DNA from: Arenicola marina
Taxonomy: Eukaryota; Annelida; Polychaeta; Arenicolidae
DNA: 64,000 nucleotides
Direction of reading: 5' to 3'
Assembly (NCBI GenBank): GCA_964019135.1
Contig: OZ025263.1
Span: 24,551,639-24,615,638, forward strand
Shown here: in pieces, positions 12,105-23,800 of the stretch
Position numbering within the stretch: position 1 is the stretch's first letter
Layout of the letters: every line of letters starts with the position of its first letter
Translations under genes and position numbers: made by a program
Notes under the pieces: model-generated
Told to the model about the DNA's origin: nothing
Databases searched by the model: none
Seen by the model: the letters and a program-made list of their open reading frames with translations, nothing else

Positions 12105-14149
12105 TCTTAAGGAACTGGCGGCCTATATCGCTGCTGAACGCAGATTTTAAAATATTAACAGGTGCCTTGGCAAGCAGAATGAGGTATTGCCGGATGTTAT
12201 TAGTACAGACCAGAAGGGTTTTCTGAAAGGTGGATTCATTGGGGAAAATACCAGATTAGTTTACGACATAATGCATTATTTGTTAAGTAATAATAAGTCT
12301 GGTTACTCCTGGTAGATTTTGAGAAGGCATTTGATACTTTGAGCTGGGAGTACACAAATAAGGTTTTGGAAGCATATGGATTTGGCCCGTCTTTTATCAA
12401 ATGGTTCAATATAGTATATAAAAAACCAAGGAGTTGTATTATTAACAACGGTACTATGTCTGAATGGTTTAATTACACTAGGCAGAGGTTGTAGGCAAGG
12501 AGATCCGCTTTCTCCCTATTTATTTATATTAGCCATCGAGCCTTTAGCGATGTTCCTAAAATCGGATAGTTCTGTGAAAGGTATTACTATTAAAAAAATT
12601 GAATATATTATTGGTCAATATGCTGATGATACATTTTTGATGCTGGACGGCAGTGAGGAATCCCTAAGACGTGTGTTAAAGATTATGGAGGAATTTTATA
12701 TTTGCTCGGGGTTGCGCGTGAACGTCGATAAAACAAAAGCCATTTGGATTGGGAAAACAAATCGCGTTATGAGAGTATGTACGGATATTCCACTGGAGTG
12801 GGGCGAGGAATTTGTTTTGTTAGGTATTCAGTTTAGTGCTAATTTGGACCAGATGATCGCTCTAAATTATGATAGGAAAATAGAAGAATTCAATAGAATT
12901 TTGAAGGTATATGGAAAAAGGAATTTGTCTCTTAGGGCTAGAGTGACAGTTGTAAAATCACTGGCCTTACCAAAGCTGGTACATTTAATGTCAGCGCTTC
13001 CAACACCAGGCCAAGCTTATATTGATCAGCTCACTAGCGCTATCCGCAAGTTTATCTGGAGAAATAAGACACCTAATGTCTCTATGAGTAGAATGTGCCA
13101 AGAGATAGATTCCGGAGGTATGGGCCTTACCCATGTCCCTTCGTTTATTAAAGCACTGAAAATCGCATGGATTAGTAGACTAGTAAACACATGTGGTACC
13201 TGGCAAGATTTATTTTGTGAAACGATTTGCGAAGAAAAGAAATTATGTTGGGAGGTAGACCTCCAGTCTACTAAACTTTTCTGTAAGGTCTCAACCCCAT
13301 TTTGGGCGGATGTCTTCAATGCCTGCTATTATTATCGAAATTCGCAAGGTATATCTGAAACTGAGATACTAAAATACCCAATATGGAACACACATTTCTT
13401 GACAAATACTAACATTTTGTCCAAGAAGAACGAATTTTTAAGCAAGGGTTTAAGGTATATAAGAGATTTAACGAATGACAGCGGAAACTTACTAGGTTGG
13501 TTTGAGTTTAAAGAAAGATACAAGGTTGACATTAATTTTGCTGATTTTTATGGTCTTATATATTCGTTGCCTCGCGACTGGCGACTAGCTTGTAATCAAG
13601 ATGAAGCGCTTGCTAACGATAGTAGGAATAGTCGTTTAGATGAAATGCAAAAAGAAAAACGTGTCTGCCATTGCCATTATGTTTATTTGAGACTAGTGCA
13701 TGTACTCCCGTTTAACTGTGTTAATGAGGCCAAATGGCAAAGGTTTTTGGATTGCAGGATGTCAAATTTAGAATGGCAACGAATTTACAAGCTTTCTTAT
13801 AATTGTACGATTTATGAAAGATTAAGAAGTTTTCAGTTTGATATATTGCATAGGATAACAGCCACAAATGTGTCTTTGAAACGATGCAAGATTAAGGATA
13901 TAGACCGTTGTACTTTCTGTAATGCCGAACTTTCCAAGGGGGCATAAATGCCATAAAATCCAAGTTTCACACGGAAAGGTATATTGCTCAGAGTCACGGC
14001 TGGAATCACATTAGCTAGGAAATTCCAGACGAAGTGGCAACCCATCCAACCATTTTTTTTGACATAGGAGATATAATTTTATGTTAATGTTATGTACATT
14101 GTGCGTGATGTAACTTTATCATATGTGCTGTAATTGAAAAAAAAATGAC
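12105..14149 (+). mobile_element. 5'-truncated L1/Tx1-like LINE, reverse transcriptase part
   Basis: A decayed non-LTR retrotransposon. From about 12113 the reading NWRPISLLNADFKILTGALA begins, then KGFLKGGFIGENTRLVYDIM, then (frame change near 12305) LVDFEKAFDTLSWE. After another change near 12475 the frame 12550-13947 follows, with RQGDPLSPYLFILAIEPLA just upstream, YADD at residues 24-27, FYICSGLRVNVDKTKAIWIG and the thumb/connection region. These are RT blocks of the L1/Tx1 branch. A CTFC near the end (about 13910) is what remains of the Cys-rich C terminus. The 5' ORF, endonuclease and first RT blocks are missing. The 3' end trails into a short A-run at about 14137-14148. At least two frameshifts and a 5' truncation mean it is dead. 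Confidence 0.88.
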
Positions 14150-14191
14150 AAAAAACTTAGCCAAATGTGCCTATAAAGCCAGCGCACAGAG

Positions 14192-14352
14192 ATACGCAGC
14201 TTTGGAAAACAGTCTAACGACACGTGGATCGATGGTTCGAGTCTCGCTGTGTACATGTCTGTGTGCATGATCGCAGGATAAAGATCCCATGACTTTCTTC
14301 GCAAAGAGTAGGGTGTTAACCCCGACGACATGGCTTCACTCTCCCTTTCTTC
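14192..14352 (+). mobile_element. SINE copy 1 (tRNA-derived family)
   Basis: It shares with the copies at 22190-22420 and 43738-43840 the blocks CGTGGATCG, GTTCGAGT (box-B-like), GATCGCAGGATAA, CTTTCTTCGCAAAG and a GACATGGCT-CACTCTC core. The tRNA-like head is degraded and the distal third of the family consensus is missing. Confidence 0.7.
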
Positions 14353-17300
14353 TTCCAACAAACACCCCACAACACTTCAATAAACTATTATTTTACATTA
14401 ACGTGGGTGTCCAACCTAATATAATCGCGATATGCACCGAAAGTTTACAAATTAAGTTGACGAGTGTTTACACTTCGTCTCGGCCGACTGGTAAGGAGAA
14501 CAAAATTAGGCCAACCCGCCCCCATCAATGTCAAGCAGCGCGACATTTTGCAGGAGCTAGTGACGTATATTGTGACCCGTCATGTGGCGCCGCCTTACGC
14601 TTTAACTGGAAGTTATATCGCGGCGGGAACTCTTCACATTGGTGGTACAGTTCAGGGAAACTCGTGAAACGAGAGATAAGGGCCGCGATTTACGGATGAA
14701 TTGCGGCTGTTCCAAGCCGCGCAGTAGACCAGTGTTTCATGGAAAATAGCATCCAAACATATTGATATATTCCTTGCAAACATTGTCTCCGTAAAAAAGG
14801 CATGATTGGAGTCTACTTATATTTGCGATGATCACGCGCTCTTGTTTTGCTCACACAGCCTGATTAAGCGGCGAAATCGTGGCTGGCGCTCATTGTATTG
14901 TATTGTATTGTAAGCTGCAGACAGGACTTGTAATTTGGAGGATAGACACTTGGGTATTGTATGAATCGGTAAAGCAGCGTTAGAGGCCAGGCTGGCGGTT
15001 CCCTTTAAGCTTCAGTCATTTATTGGCCTACTTGGCCAACGCGGGCACCGCACACTAAGTGTCACGTGGCCGTGTTATGCTAAGCCGTGCCTCTGGTCCA
15101 TGCATTGCGGCGTCATTCCACTGTGACGCGTACATATCACAGAGCGAATGTATCGTGTCTTGGTGAGGTTATTCTTTGGCATGTTTGCAATATATCTTTA
15201 ATATGCGAATTGTTCAGTGATCTTATAACTGTTGTTGCAATTAATTTACCTTTAAAATTGTGGTAGTAATATCAGAATAACCACGGGCAAAACCGCAATT
15301 GTCCGTATAGGTTTAGAATAAAATGACACATCGGCTCTCGTCGTGTTTTATGTAGTCAAATGGGAGATACAGCAGTGGATCCTGCAGCCTTGGGGAGGCA
15401 AGACGTGCCACGCATGGTCAACGTATTGGGCCTAATTATTGGGCCGCGGGAATTGTTTTCCATAATAAATATAAGAAAAATAAAGTAGAATAACTAAGCA
15501 GGTCATAGTCATATATTGGTATGTCTCGTGTCAACAGCAAATCAGCAAGACTTATGTAAATAAAATATTGCATTGATAGGAGCCTAAGGAATCCGCTACG
15601 ACAGCGTGTATGTGTCCTGGTTGGTGGGGTGCTGTCCATATAGAAACCCTCCACTCTCCATACAGCGCTATGCGATACAAACTCAAAACGCTTCTCATTC
15701 GTGAAAGTTGATTATTGAAACCGGACGTAATATTCGTAACGCGTGTGAACCGTGTTAAGTTCACACAAGTTACGAATATTGCGTAATTCGTAAGTTGTAC
15801 TGTGCTAATTATGTGTATGCCAATCGATCAGATATAATCGTTCCCATAATTCATATTTTCTGTTTTCATGCGTATTCCGAAATGGGAATCTAGTATCTTC
15901 TAGGTCTGTTTCGCTTGCATTTTAGACTAATTAAGGTCTATATATATGTAAATATAAACATATATATGTATCTTTATATAAAAATATATATGTATCCCAA
16001 TATAAAAATATCTAAAAAATATTGATGTGTCTAAATATGGGTATGTCTAAATGATAGATGTAAAGCGTAGATACACTGCTGGACGTACTATATATTGCCA
16101 AGTTTGAACAAATATGATTTGAAAACACGAATTTACATTTTCAGATACTCCTTTATTTCTTAGCCCCCAAGTCAGGTTATGTGATCACTTTCTTAAGCAC
16201 AATGATTCTGGCAAAATTTACGAAGTCAGCACATTTTAAGTTTCGTTGGAGAATCGCACTTCGTTACATTATTGTTCCAAACAATCGGTTACTATTTTAA
16301 ACGATATCCGTTTTCAAAATAAGAAACCATAACATTACACCTCATCGATCGCTGTGCATGGTACTTAACTAACAGTTTGCCACATATATAACAAGTAATA
16401 TTAACAATTATAACTAACAAGAGGTCAACATTCTTGTGCATTACAATCGGTTACCTTTATGACATGTTCGCTGGCACCTAAACTACTGTGCATAAACATA
16501 TGATGAATCTATATGTGTCTAGCCATGCTCGATGTCTGATGTCTCACACCAATCGCCCAGGTAATGTCAATGTACCGGCGAGGCTTGGCCGCACACAGGA
16601 AAATAAGACATAGTGGAGTTGACTGCACTCATGTCATGTCCAGCTGCTTACAAGAATTGCACGTATAAATTTGCAGTTTTTTTCACGCGAAAACATTTCC
16701 TACGGTTCTTTAAAATTATTCGACATGCAGCTTTCATTTTAGTGCACAGGTTTCTTATGAGTACGACTAATCTAGAATTAGTAAACCATGCAACCACAAT
16801 TTGCTGTATAGCTCTATGGACCTCTGCCTAGAGGTTGGTTAGACCATAGTTCTTAGGAGCATCATGGATTTAACGTTTTGCACCATATTGTCCCCAGGCT
16901 GTAAACAACCATATTGTTTATTTCCCCTTTCGCATATGCTCTTAGTAGTAAGAAACTTCTGAGAATGCAAAGGAGAAAACAGGGACATTGCTGTAATGTT
17001 CTGGGATGGGATATTTAACATCGTTATAATACGTATAATTGGAAAACGACACGTTCTATGTACAATTAAAATACCGCATATCCTTAAAGCGTATCGTTTG
17101 TGGACCAACATCTTTTTGCAAAACGATAACCATGAAAAATCTGAGGGTAAACGACTAAATGGCTGATGGACTGAAAACAGGTAGCGTCTTTAGCGTAAAG
17201 TGGAAATACAGTCCAAGCAACAATGTTGTTTACTCTATATTTGTAATAAGTTCCCGTGTTATATAATATCCCACAAATTGCATACTAACAGCAATGCAAC

Positions 17301-17782
17301 AGGGCGAATGCCATAATCCAGTTTCGAAAATCCTCCTCTTCGGGGCTGAATTTTACCGCGACCTTCCCACAAGACTGATGACCTTGAGGAAGCTATAACA
17401 CTACCAAGAGGAGGAACGCTGGATTCGCTATATTATAATAACTACGATATAGGTAAATGTATATATTTATATATTTCCTAATTCTACATATATTATATTA
17501 TTATATATTATATTACAGGAACAAATGCATGTGTTTCCGTTAATGCATTCATTTTCTCAATACAAACCAAGTTAGCAGAGGCCTTAAAGCGCCCCAAATT
17601 CATGCGATTGACTACAGAGTCCGTTATCTACAACACAGATGCGCCCGAAATTCATTGGCGAGTTACTGGTCCTGGTGTGCAATGACATTATGACAGTGGC
17701 GACAATGACGGCGATGTTATGACAGCGAGGTTCGCTCGATCTACTCGAACTGACTTCTTCCGTGGCTGACGATGGGTTGGAT
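14353..17782. other. Intergenic / possible mucin 3' UTR
   Basis: Contains the 15729-15780 hairpin, an AT-rich TATATATG stretch near 15940-16020 and (ATTGT)n near 14885-14910. The tail of the mucin transcript probably ends in the upper part of this stretch. No other gene recognised. Confidence 0.5.
15729..15780. repeat. 52-nt hairpin with 12+7 bp perfect stem
   Basis: AATATTCGTAAC, 3-nt bulge, TGTGAAC, 8-nt loop, GTTCACA, 3-nt bulge, GTTACGAATATT. Nineteen base pairs around symmetric internal loops. Not within a recognised gene. Confidence 0.85.
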
Positions 17783-17806
17783 TCAGGTATCCGTGGGAAC
17801 CCAGAT
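17783..17806 (-). CDS. Candidate last exon (IWVPTDT-stop)
   Basis: About 530 bp downstream in gene sense, the pyrimidine-rich tract CCTTTCCTCGTCTTTCCC is followed by AATAG|ATC. In the required phase 0 this gives I-W-V-P-T-D-T and a TGA. It is the best terminal exon seen between 14 and 18.3 kb, but so short that chance cannot be excluded. The nearest AATAAA in gene sense is near 16915, which would give a 3' UTR of about 0.9 kb. RNA evidence would settle it. Confidence 0.35.
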   Translation of the reverse strand: MWVPTDT

Positions 17807-20800
17807 CTATTGGGAAAGACGAGGAAAGGGCGATAATACCAGTATAACAGGTTTAAATCTAACCTCTTAATTTAACTGCCAGTTTAATGTATAGGTTGGT
17901 TCACATAGTATCACACCACGTAATTTATTGGCAACAAGTGTCTGATTGTTGTAAACAACATCAGTAATGCAATGACCATTGTAAATATGTATTGAATCGT
18001 ATTGATTTTTTGTCTTTGCTTTATCTTCTATTACATATCTTCATTGAAGCGGTACAGACAAAAAAAACACAGCAGCTGCGTAGGTCAAATAACTAAGGCT
18101 ATGATGGCGTTACTTGTTCGGGTTGTGACCGTCTTGACCGGGCTTCGAACCAGAGACCTACAGTCGAATGTTCTACCCACTGGACCACGGAGGCTGCCCC
18201 GGGTTCAGGAAGGTTTTTTGTATAATGAATATTTATTTAAAGAGGTTTGCAACAACACACATAGAGTACACATCTTAATGCTTACTTCAATTCCGGAAGC
18301 TTACTTCTACCATATATGGCGTGTCATACTCACGAATGGTCCATCGTTGGCGAGCGGCACTGGTCCCCTGTTCATGGTCCCGATGGCTCGGCGAGCAGTC
18401 GTGGCGTAGTCCGGATCGGTGACGCTGTCCTCGTAGGACGGGATCTCTTGTCGTTGGGAGAAGTTCTTCAGGATCGACCAATCCTGTCACGCAGAAACAG
18501 AATAAACAAGGTCAGCCAGTGCCTGGATCGTCCTGCCGGGGTGGTAATGGACAAGTCTGTAGCTGCAGTCTATAATGGCCTATAGGGTCTTTTTATCGGA
18601 CTTTATCGGACTTGGTGTAGTGCAAACCCAATAACAATGACCTCCCAGCTACAAATACAGCTACACTTGGACGATTGCTGGGTCATCATCTAGTTTGCCC
18701 ATCGCTTTAGCATCTGACCGATGTCGGTAATGAAATCAATTTATAGATGTATAAAACTGTTAATGAGAGTCGGCACTAAACGGAAAAACTAACACATTAA
18801 ACACCTTGAACTAACCTTGAAGTTAGGTCCAGATATGCTGGATAGGGGGGGCCGGTTTGGGTTTCCATGTGTTAAATGGTATAAATTACGGCCCTAAAAG
18901 GGAAGGGGGGGACGGGGGCGGGGCCGGGTCAGCTTCCCCCTGGATCCACTCCTGGGGGGGGGGGGGTGTTACTTACGATTGGGCGTCCCGGGGCGACCGA
19001 CCGCGGTTTAACGTGGATCCTATCCGGATCGTACGGCGCCGCACGTGTGACATGCGACCGGAAGTCGTCCGAGCGGAGCGTGCCGTTGTTCTGCCAGTGC
19101 ATCCAGCGAGCCCGGGGGATGGGCGGGTTTGGAAAGAACTCCCGCTCAGAGTCCGTGAAGCTGCTGCCATCGGAAGACGGCGGCGGGCTCTTATCGCGGC
19201 GCCGGTTGCAGCAGACGATGACGAGCACAACGACCAGGACGAGGAGAATGATGCCGAAGATGGTTCCCATGATGACGGCCAGCAGCGGGAAGTCCTCGTC
19301 GGGGAGGACTGCAACAGGGAAGGGCACATTGAGGCGGGGCAACGTGATATGGGTTATTGTGATATGGGGTATTGTGATGTGGGGTATTGTGATATAGGGT
19401 ATTGTGATGTTGGGTATGGTGATATGGAGTATTATTGTGATATGGGGCATTGTGTAGATTTAAGGTACACAGGCTAGACGGTGTGAACCAACGATTTCAA
19501 GGGCATAGCACAACAGTTCAGCTTGAATGGCATATAACTTTTGTTTGAACCACTAAAGAATTATATCGGTATCACAGTTGTATTATAATTACTGTGCAAG
19601 CTTTATGTACAAATACTGGACAGTGAACTAGTTAATAATGACACAAGCCCATGGTTAACCCACATTATATTAAGTCAAATATATCAAATAAAAACAGATT
19701 GGTAATGTTTGCCATCGGCCGGTGAATTAATGTCGTTATTTGAGCATTTGACCTAGATCCATGTGTCTTGATATTAAAATCGGACTAATTCTCTGGTCAT
19801 AATGTTGGTTTTCCTATAGTGGGCGGCTCAGGCCAGTGTCGGTTTGTGGACTTACATCGGTATTTCACTGTATCGGCCTTGACCTGGTATGAGAAGATAC
19901 TGAGATTCTGCCTCAAGGCTTCCTCCAGGAGAGGGGGATCTGCTTCTTTATCCAACGTCAGTATCCAACTCGCCCAGATGGTCCCCGGCCTAGAACAGGG
20001 GTTGACGATAATTGACATTGCACCAGGGGTGCTGTGTGAACATTATACGGCGGGCATGTATGGAAGGTGGGGGGGGGGGAGGGGTCACGTAACCAGGGCG
20101 GGCGGCAATAATAGGGGGTGGAGCGGTCCCGCAGCGAGGGTGGGGCGGGCACGTAGCGAGGGTGGGGCGGGCACTAATAGGCGTGGGGCGGACATGTAGC
20201 GAGGGTGAGGCAGGCACGTAGCGAGGGCGGGGTAGGCCCGTAGCAAAGGTCGGACATGCACTAGAGGGTGAGGCGGGCAAGTAGCAAAGGTAGGACAGGC
20301 ACTAGAGGGTGGGGCGGGCAAGTAGCAAAGGTAGGACAGGCACTAGAGGGTGGGGCGGGCAAGTAGCAAAGGTAGGACAGGCACTAGAGGGTGGGGCGGG
20401 CAAGTAGCACAGGTAGGACATACACTAGAAGGTGGGGCAGGCACGTAGCAAAGGTAGGACAGGCACTAGAAGTTCGAGGCAGGCACCCATAGGGTGTGTG
20501 GCGGGCACTAGAGGGTGGTGCAGGCACTAGTTGGGAGGGGGGGCGGGGGTGGGGGGCGTAGCGAGTTGGGTTGGGTCATACATAATATATACAGTGAACT
20601 GACCAAGTAGACCATGGCTTCGCCTTTGCACCGCTTGGAACCACAATAGTAAAGCGTCAAAGACGTATAACGCTGAACGATCAACAAAGAATGGACCCCC
20701 CTCCACCCCTCTCGTGACTTTGACGACTTGTCGGACTTACCAGAACTCGACGCCGGAGACCGACACATGATGGGGCACGTAGGTGAGCGCCAGACAGCCA

Positions 20801-23800
20801 TACACCTGCTCCAGCTGGAGGGATAATTAAAAATATCTTCTTTATTATCCATAATATCACTGCTGTCATTGTCCCAGTTCCTATCAATATGGTTGTTACA
20901 ATCACTAACAGTATTGTAATTATTATCAGTAATATTAACATCTAACCATTATCGTTTTCATTATCATGAATTTAAAAAAAAAAAAAATTAAAAAAATAAA
21001 TTTGGAAAACGATCATAATGAAATCGTCATGTAATCTACCCTAAGTTTGGTTTCTCCAGCCAGCTGCAGAAACTCCGGGGATGAGGTGTTTGCCAGCACT
21101 GGGTCGTAGGTCTGGTCGATGATCTGGAAGGTCCCGTTGTAACGGTAGGTCGTCTCCGGGTCCTCCACTCGCTTAATCTCACAGACTGCAACAACAATGA
21201 CGGCATGAATTAATGGTGGCACCAATGGCTTCATCTCAATGAAATTGTTCGGTGCAAACATGGATTGATGGTCATCATCGACAAACGACCTCACGGGAAA
21301 GATCCGGTTACAAGGAAAAGAGAATTTGGCAATATCAAGGAAAAGAGAATTGGGGAATTACAAGGAAAAGAGAATTGGGCAATTACAAGGAAAAGAAAAT
21401 TGGGCAATTACAAGGAAAAGAGAATTGGGCAACAGTCGTCGCAACGATGACCTGTCGTTAGGTCTAGGCTTATACTCACTGCACGCCTATATCGGCGTTT
21501 TAAATCCAGTTTTTCAATCCAGACGAAAGATAAACTTTCCAGGACGCATTAATAACATGCATGCTTTACGCCCTTTTAACTATTCCCCACGGTTATGTTT
21601 TTATCTCATGAATGCGCCTTTTGGTTTCGCCATAAAATACCCAATCTTTTCCCCTGTGCCTTCTTCCCATCTTAAACTGTTTCACTGCAGCGTTAGCTGT
21701 ATTAATGTAATAATAATAAGGATAATAATAATAACAACAAGGCATTAACTTTAACTTTTATGGAGACTCACTGAGCTGTTCCATAGGTTGGTAGGATGTA
21801 CTAACCAACAAGTGCAGATCATTCAGTATCAAACATGCTAACAATAAGAGGCTATTTTAATATACATTTGTACCGATAGGGTTTTAATACAGCACACAAA
21901 TAATTGTACTCACTGTAGTACTGACAGTCTTTGCCGTAATAGCTGTCCGTGCAGTCGCACTCAAAGCGATTGACCCTGTCAATGCAGGTGCCGCCGTTTA
22001 GACACGTATTGACAACGCAGTCATCAATATCTGATAAAGAATGGAATCAGATGTATTATAGATTATGCATTTAATGTAGTCACATATAGTCATATGTAGT
22101 CGTTACATATAATAACGGGAAAATAATGAATAAATATATTATGTAAACATTCCTACTATAAAAATAAATAATCGGGCAATGAAGATATGATTGGTTGGTT
22201 GGTTGTATATTCAGGATGATTTAACCAATGCTGTCCATATCACGCCAATTTAAAGAGAGTGAGGGAGCCATGTCATTGGGGGTAATCCCCTACACTTTGC
22301 GAAGAAGGACATGGGGTCCTTATCCTGCGATCTCGCAGACATGGCCAACTCGAACTCCCGATCCACGTGCCATTTAGCCCTCTATGTGAACGCTCTAAAC
22401 CAATGAGCCATCGGGAGGCCCAGGCAATGTCGATGAAGGAAAGAAGAGAGGAAGAAATGGAGTACCTGTTTCGCAGTATTCGCCGGTGTAGCCCTCACGA
22501 CAGTCGCAGGAGTAGGTCTGGTTTCCATCTACACACAGGCCGCCATTTTGACAGAGGTCATCGAGTGCTTGGCCATCTCGGAAGGCAATACACTCGTTGA
22601 TTTCTGAAGTGGGAGGAGGACAGAAGTAGTACTGGCAACTAGTGCGATGTGAGCGGAGGAGACGAAGGGGAAGTGATCGAGGAAGCTGCATGCACTACCT
22701 GTGTTAAATACCTCTGACAGCGATAAGTGCCCTGAATTTAACGTTCTGATTAGTCACTGGATTATGGTGTGCCAATAGGGGGGGGGGTATTTAATACATT
22801 GCTGGGTCTGGGGGGTTCGCGGTAAAGCCCCCCCTTTTTCCCCCGGCAACCTGCTCTACGAACGCATAGTTCCAGAGCTCCCCAACCTCGGTCGGATGTT
22901 TGACAATATCCGCTCTACAGGGGTATCTTTTTCATCATCAATGTCCACTCTACAGGGATATGTTTGTCATCACGAATATCCGCTCTCTCAGGCATCAAGG
23001 CAGCCGCGCACCTCCCCCCCCCCCGCCCACCAGATTTGTATAATACCACCACCGAATGGGATTGGAACCTCCTGCATAACATGTTCACACATGATATGTG
23101 GCACTATGCATATCATATCATGCATATAACCCGAACGAGGCAAGTTACTAGCTACTTCAATGAATGGCCACTATTGTTCAAAGAAGGTATATATAATTAG
23201 CACAATTAGCTTCATTCACGTCACAACGTCCGACGATATGAGATAGCGACAAAACGAAATATATATCCCTTATCATACCGATGCATGAATAGATCGATCC
23301 ATACACCGAGACTAAGACCCACCCGGTCCAGTCCTTTTTCCTTAATCCTGAGTATGAAATTGACAATCATAGCTGATAGTAGATACAAGTGAGAAATAAT
23401 CATCTCTGAAACTGACAAGAAAGTGACATGCTCCTTTGTGTGTCCGACTTGTTTGTCCGACATAACGCATATGGAAGGCCTTTTTTCGCAACATTATCGG
23501 ATAAAAGCGACAGTGACGTCAAAAGATTAACAGCCTAGATCGGTCTGTTGTTCTACCTGGTCTAACTAATCGGTGAATATCCTAATTGGTTACTTAATAT
23601 TTAAGATGTGGCTATTACATAAAGATATGAACGAAGTTCAGAGCTTTTATTTTAGATCCAAATCGACAGTAGGGACCTATATGTGACATGTTACAATTCA
23701 TATCAAATTGCTTATAACGCTATACCTAATGTATGTTTTGGCACATTTTGACCCATGTATTTGTTCACGATGGATGATACATAATATTTAAAAAAGGTAA

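Noticed and set aside
14289-14699. 136-codon plus-strand frame
   Set aside because: Begins inside the SINE copy and continues into sequence with no recognisable domain.
18120-18194. Functional tRNA-Tyr gene
   Set aside because: Boxes A and B are good, but acceptor and anticodon stems do not pair and the 3' side does not complete a cloverleaf.
18857-19477. 206-codon plus-strand frame
   Set aside because: Antisense of the transmembrane exon, which has clear splice sites, domain order and topology on the minus strand.
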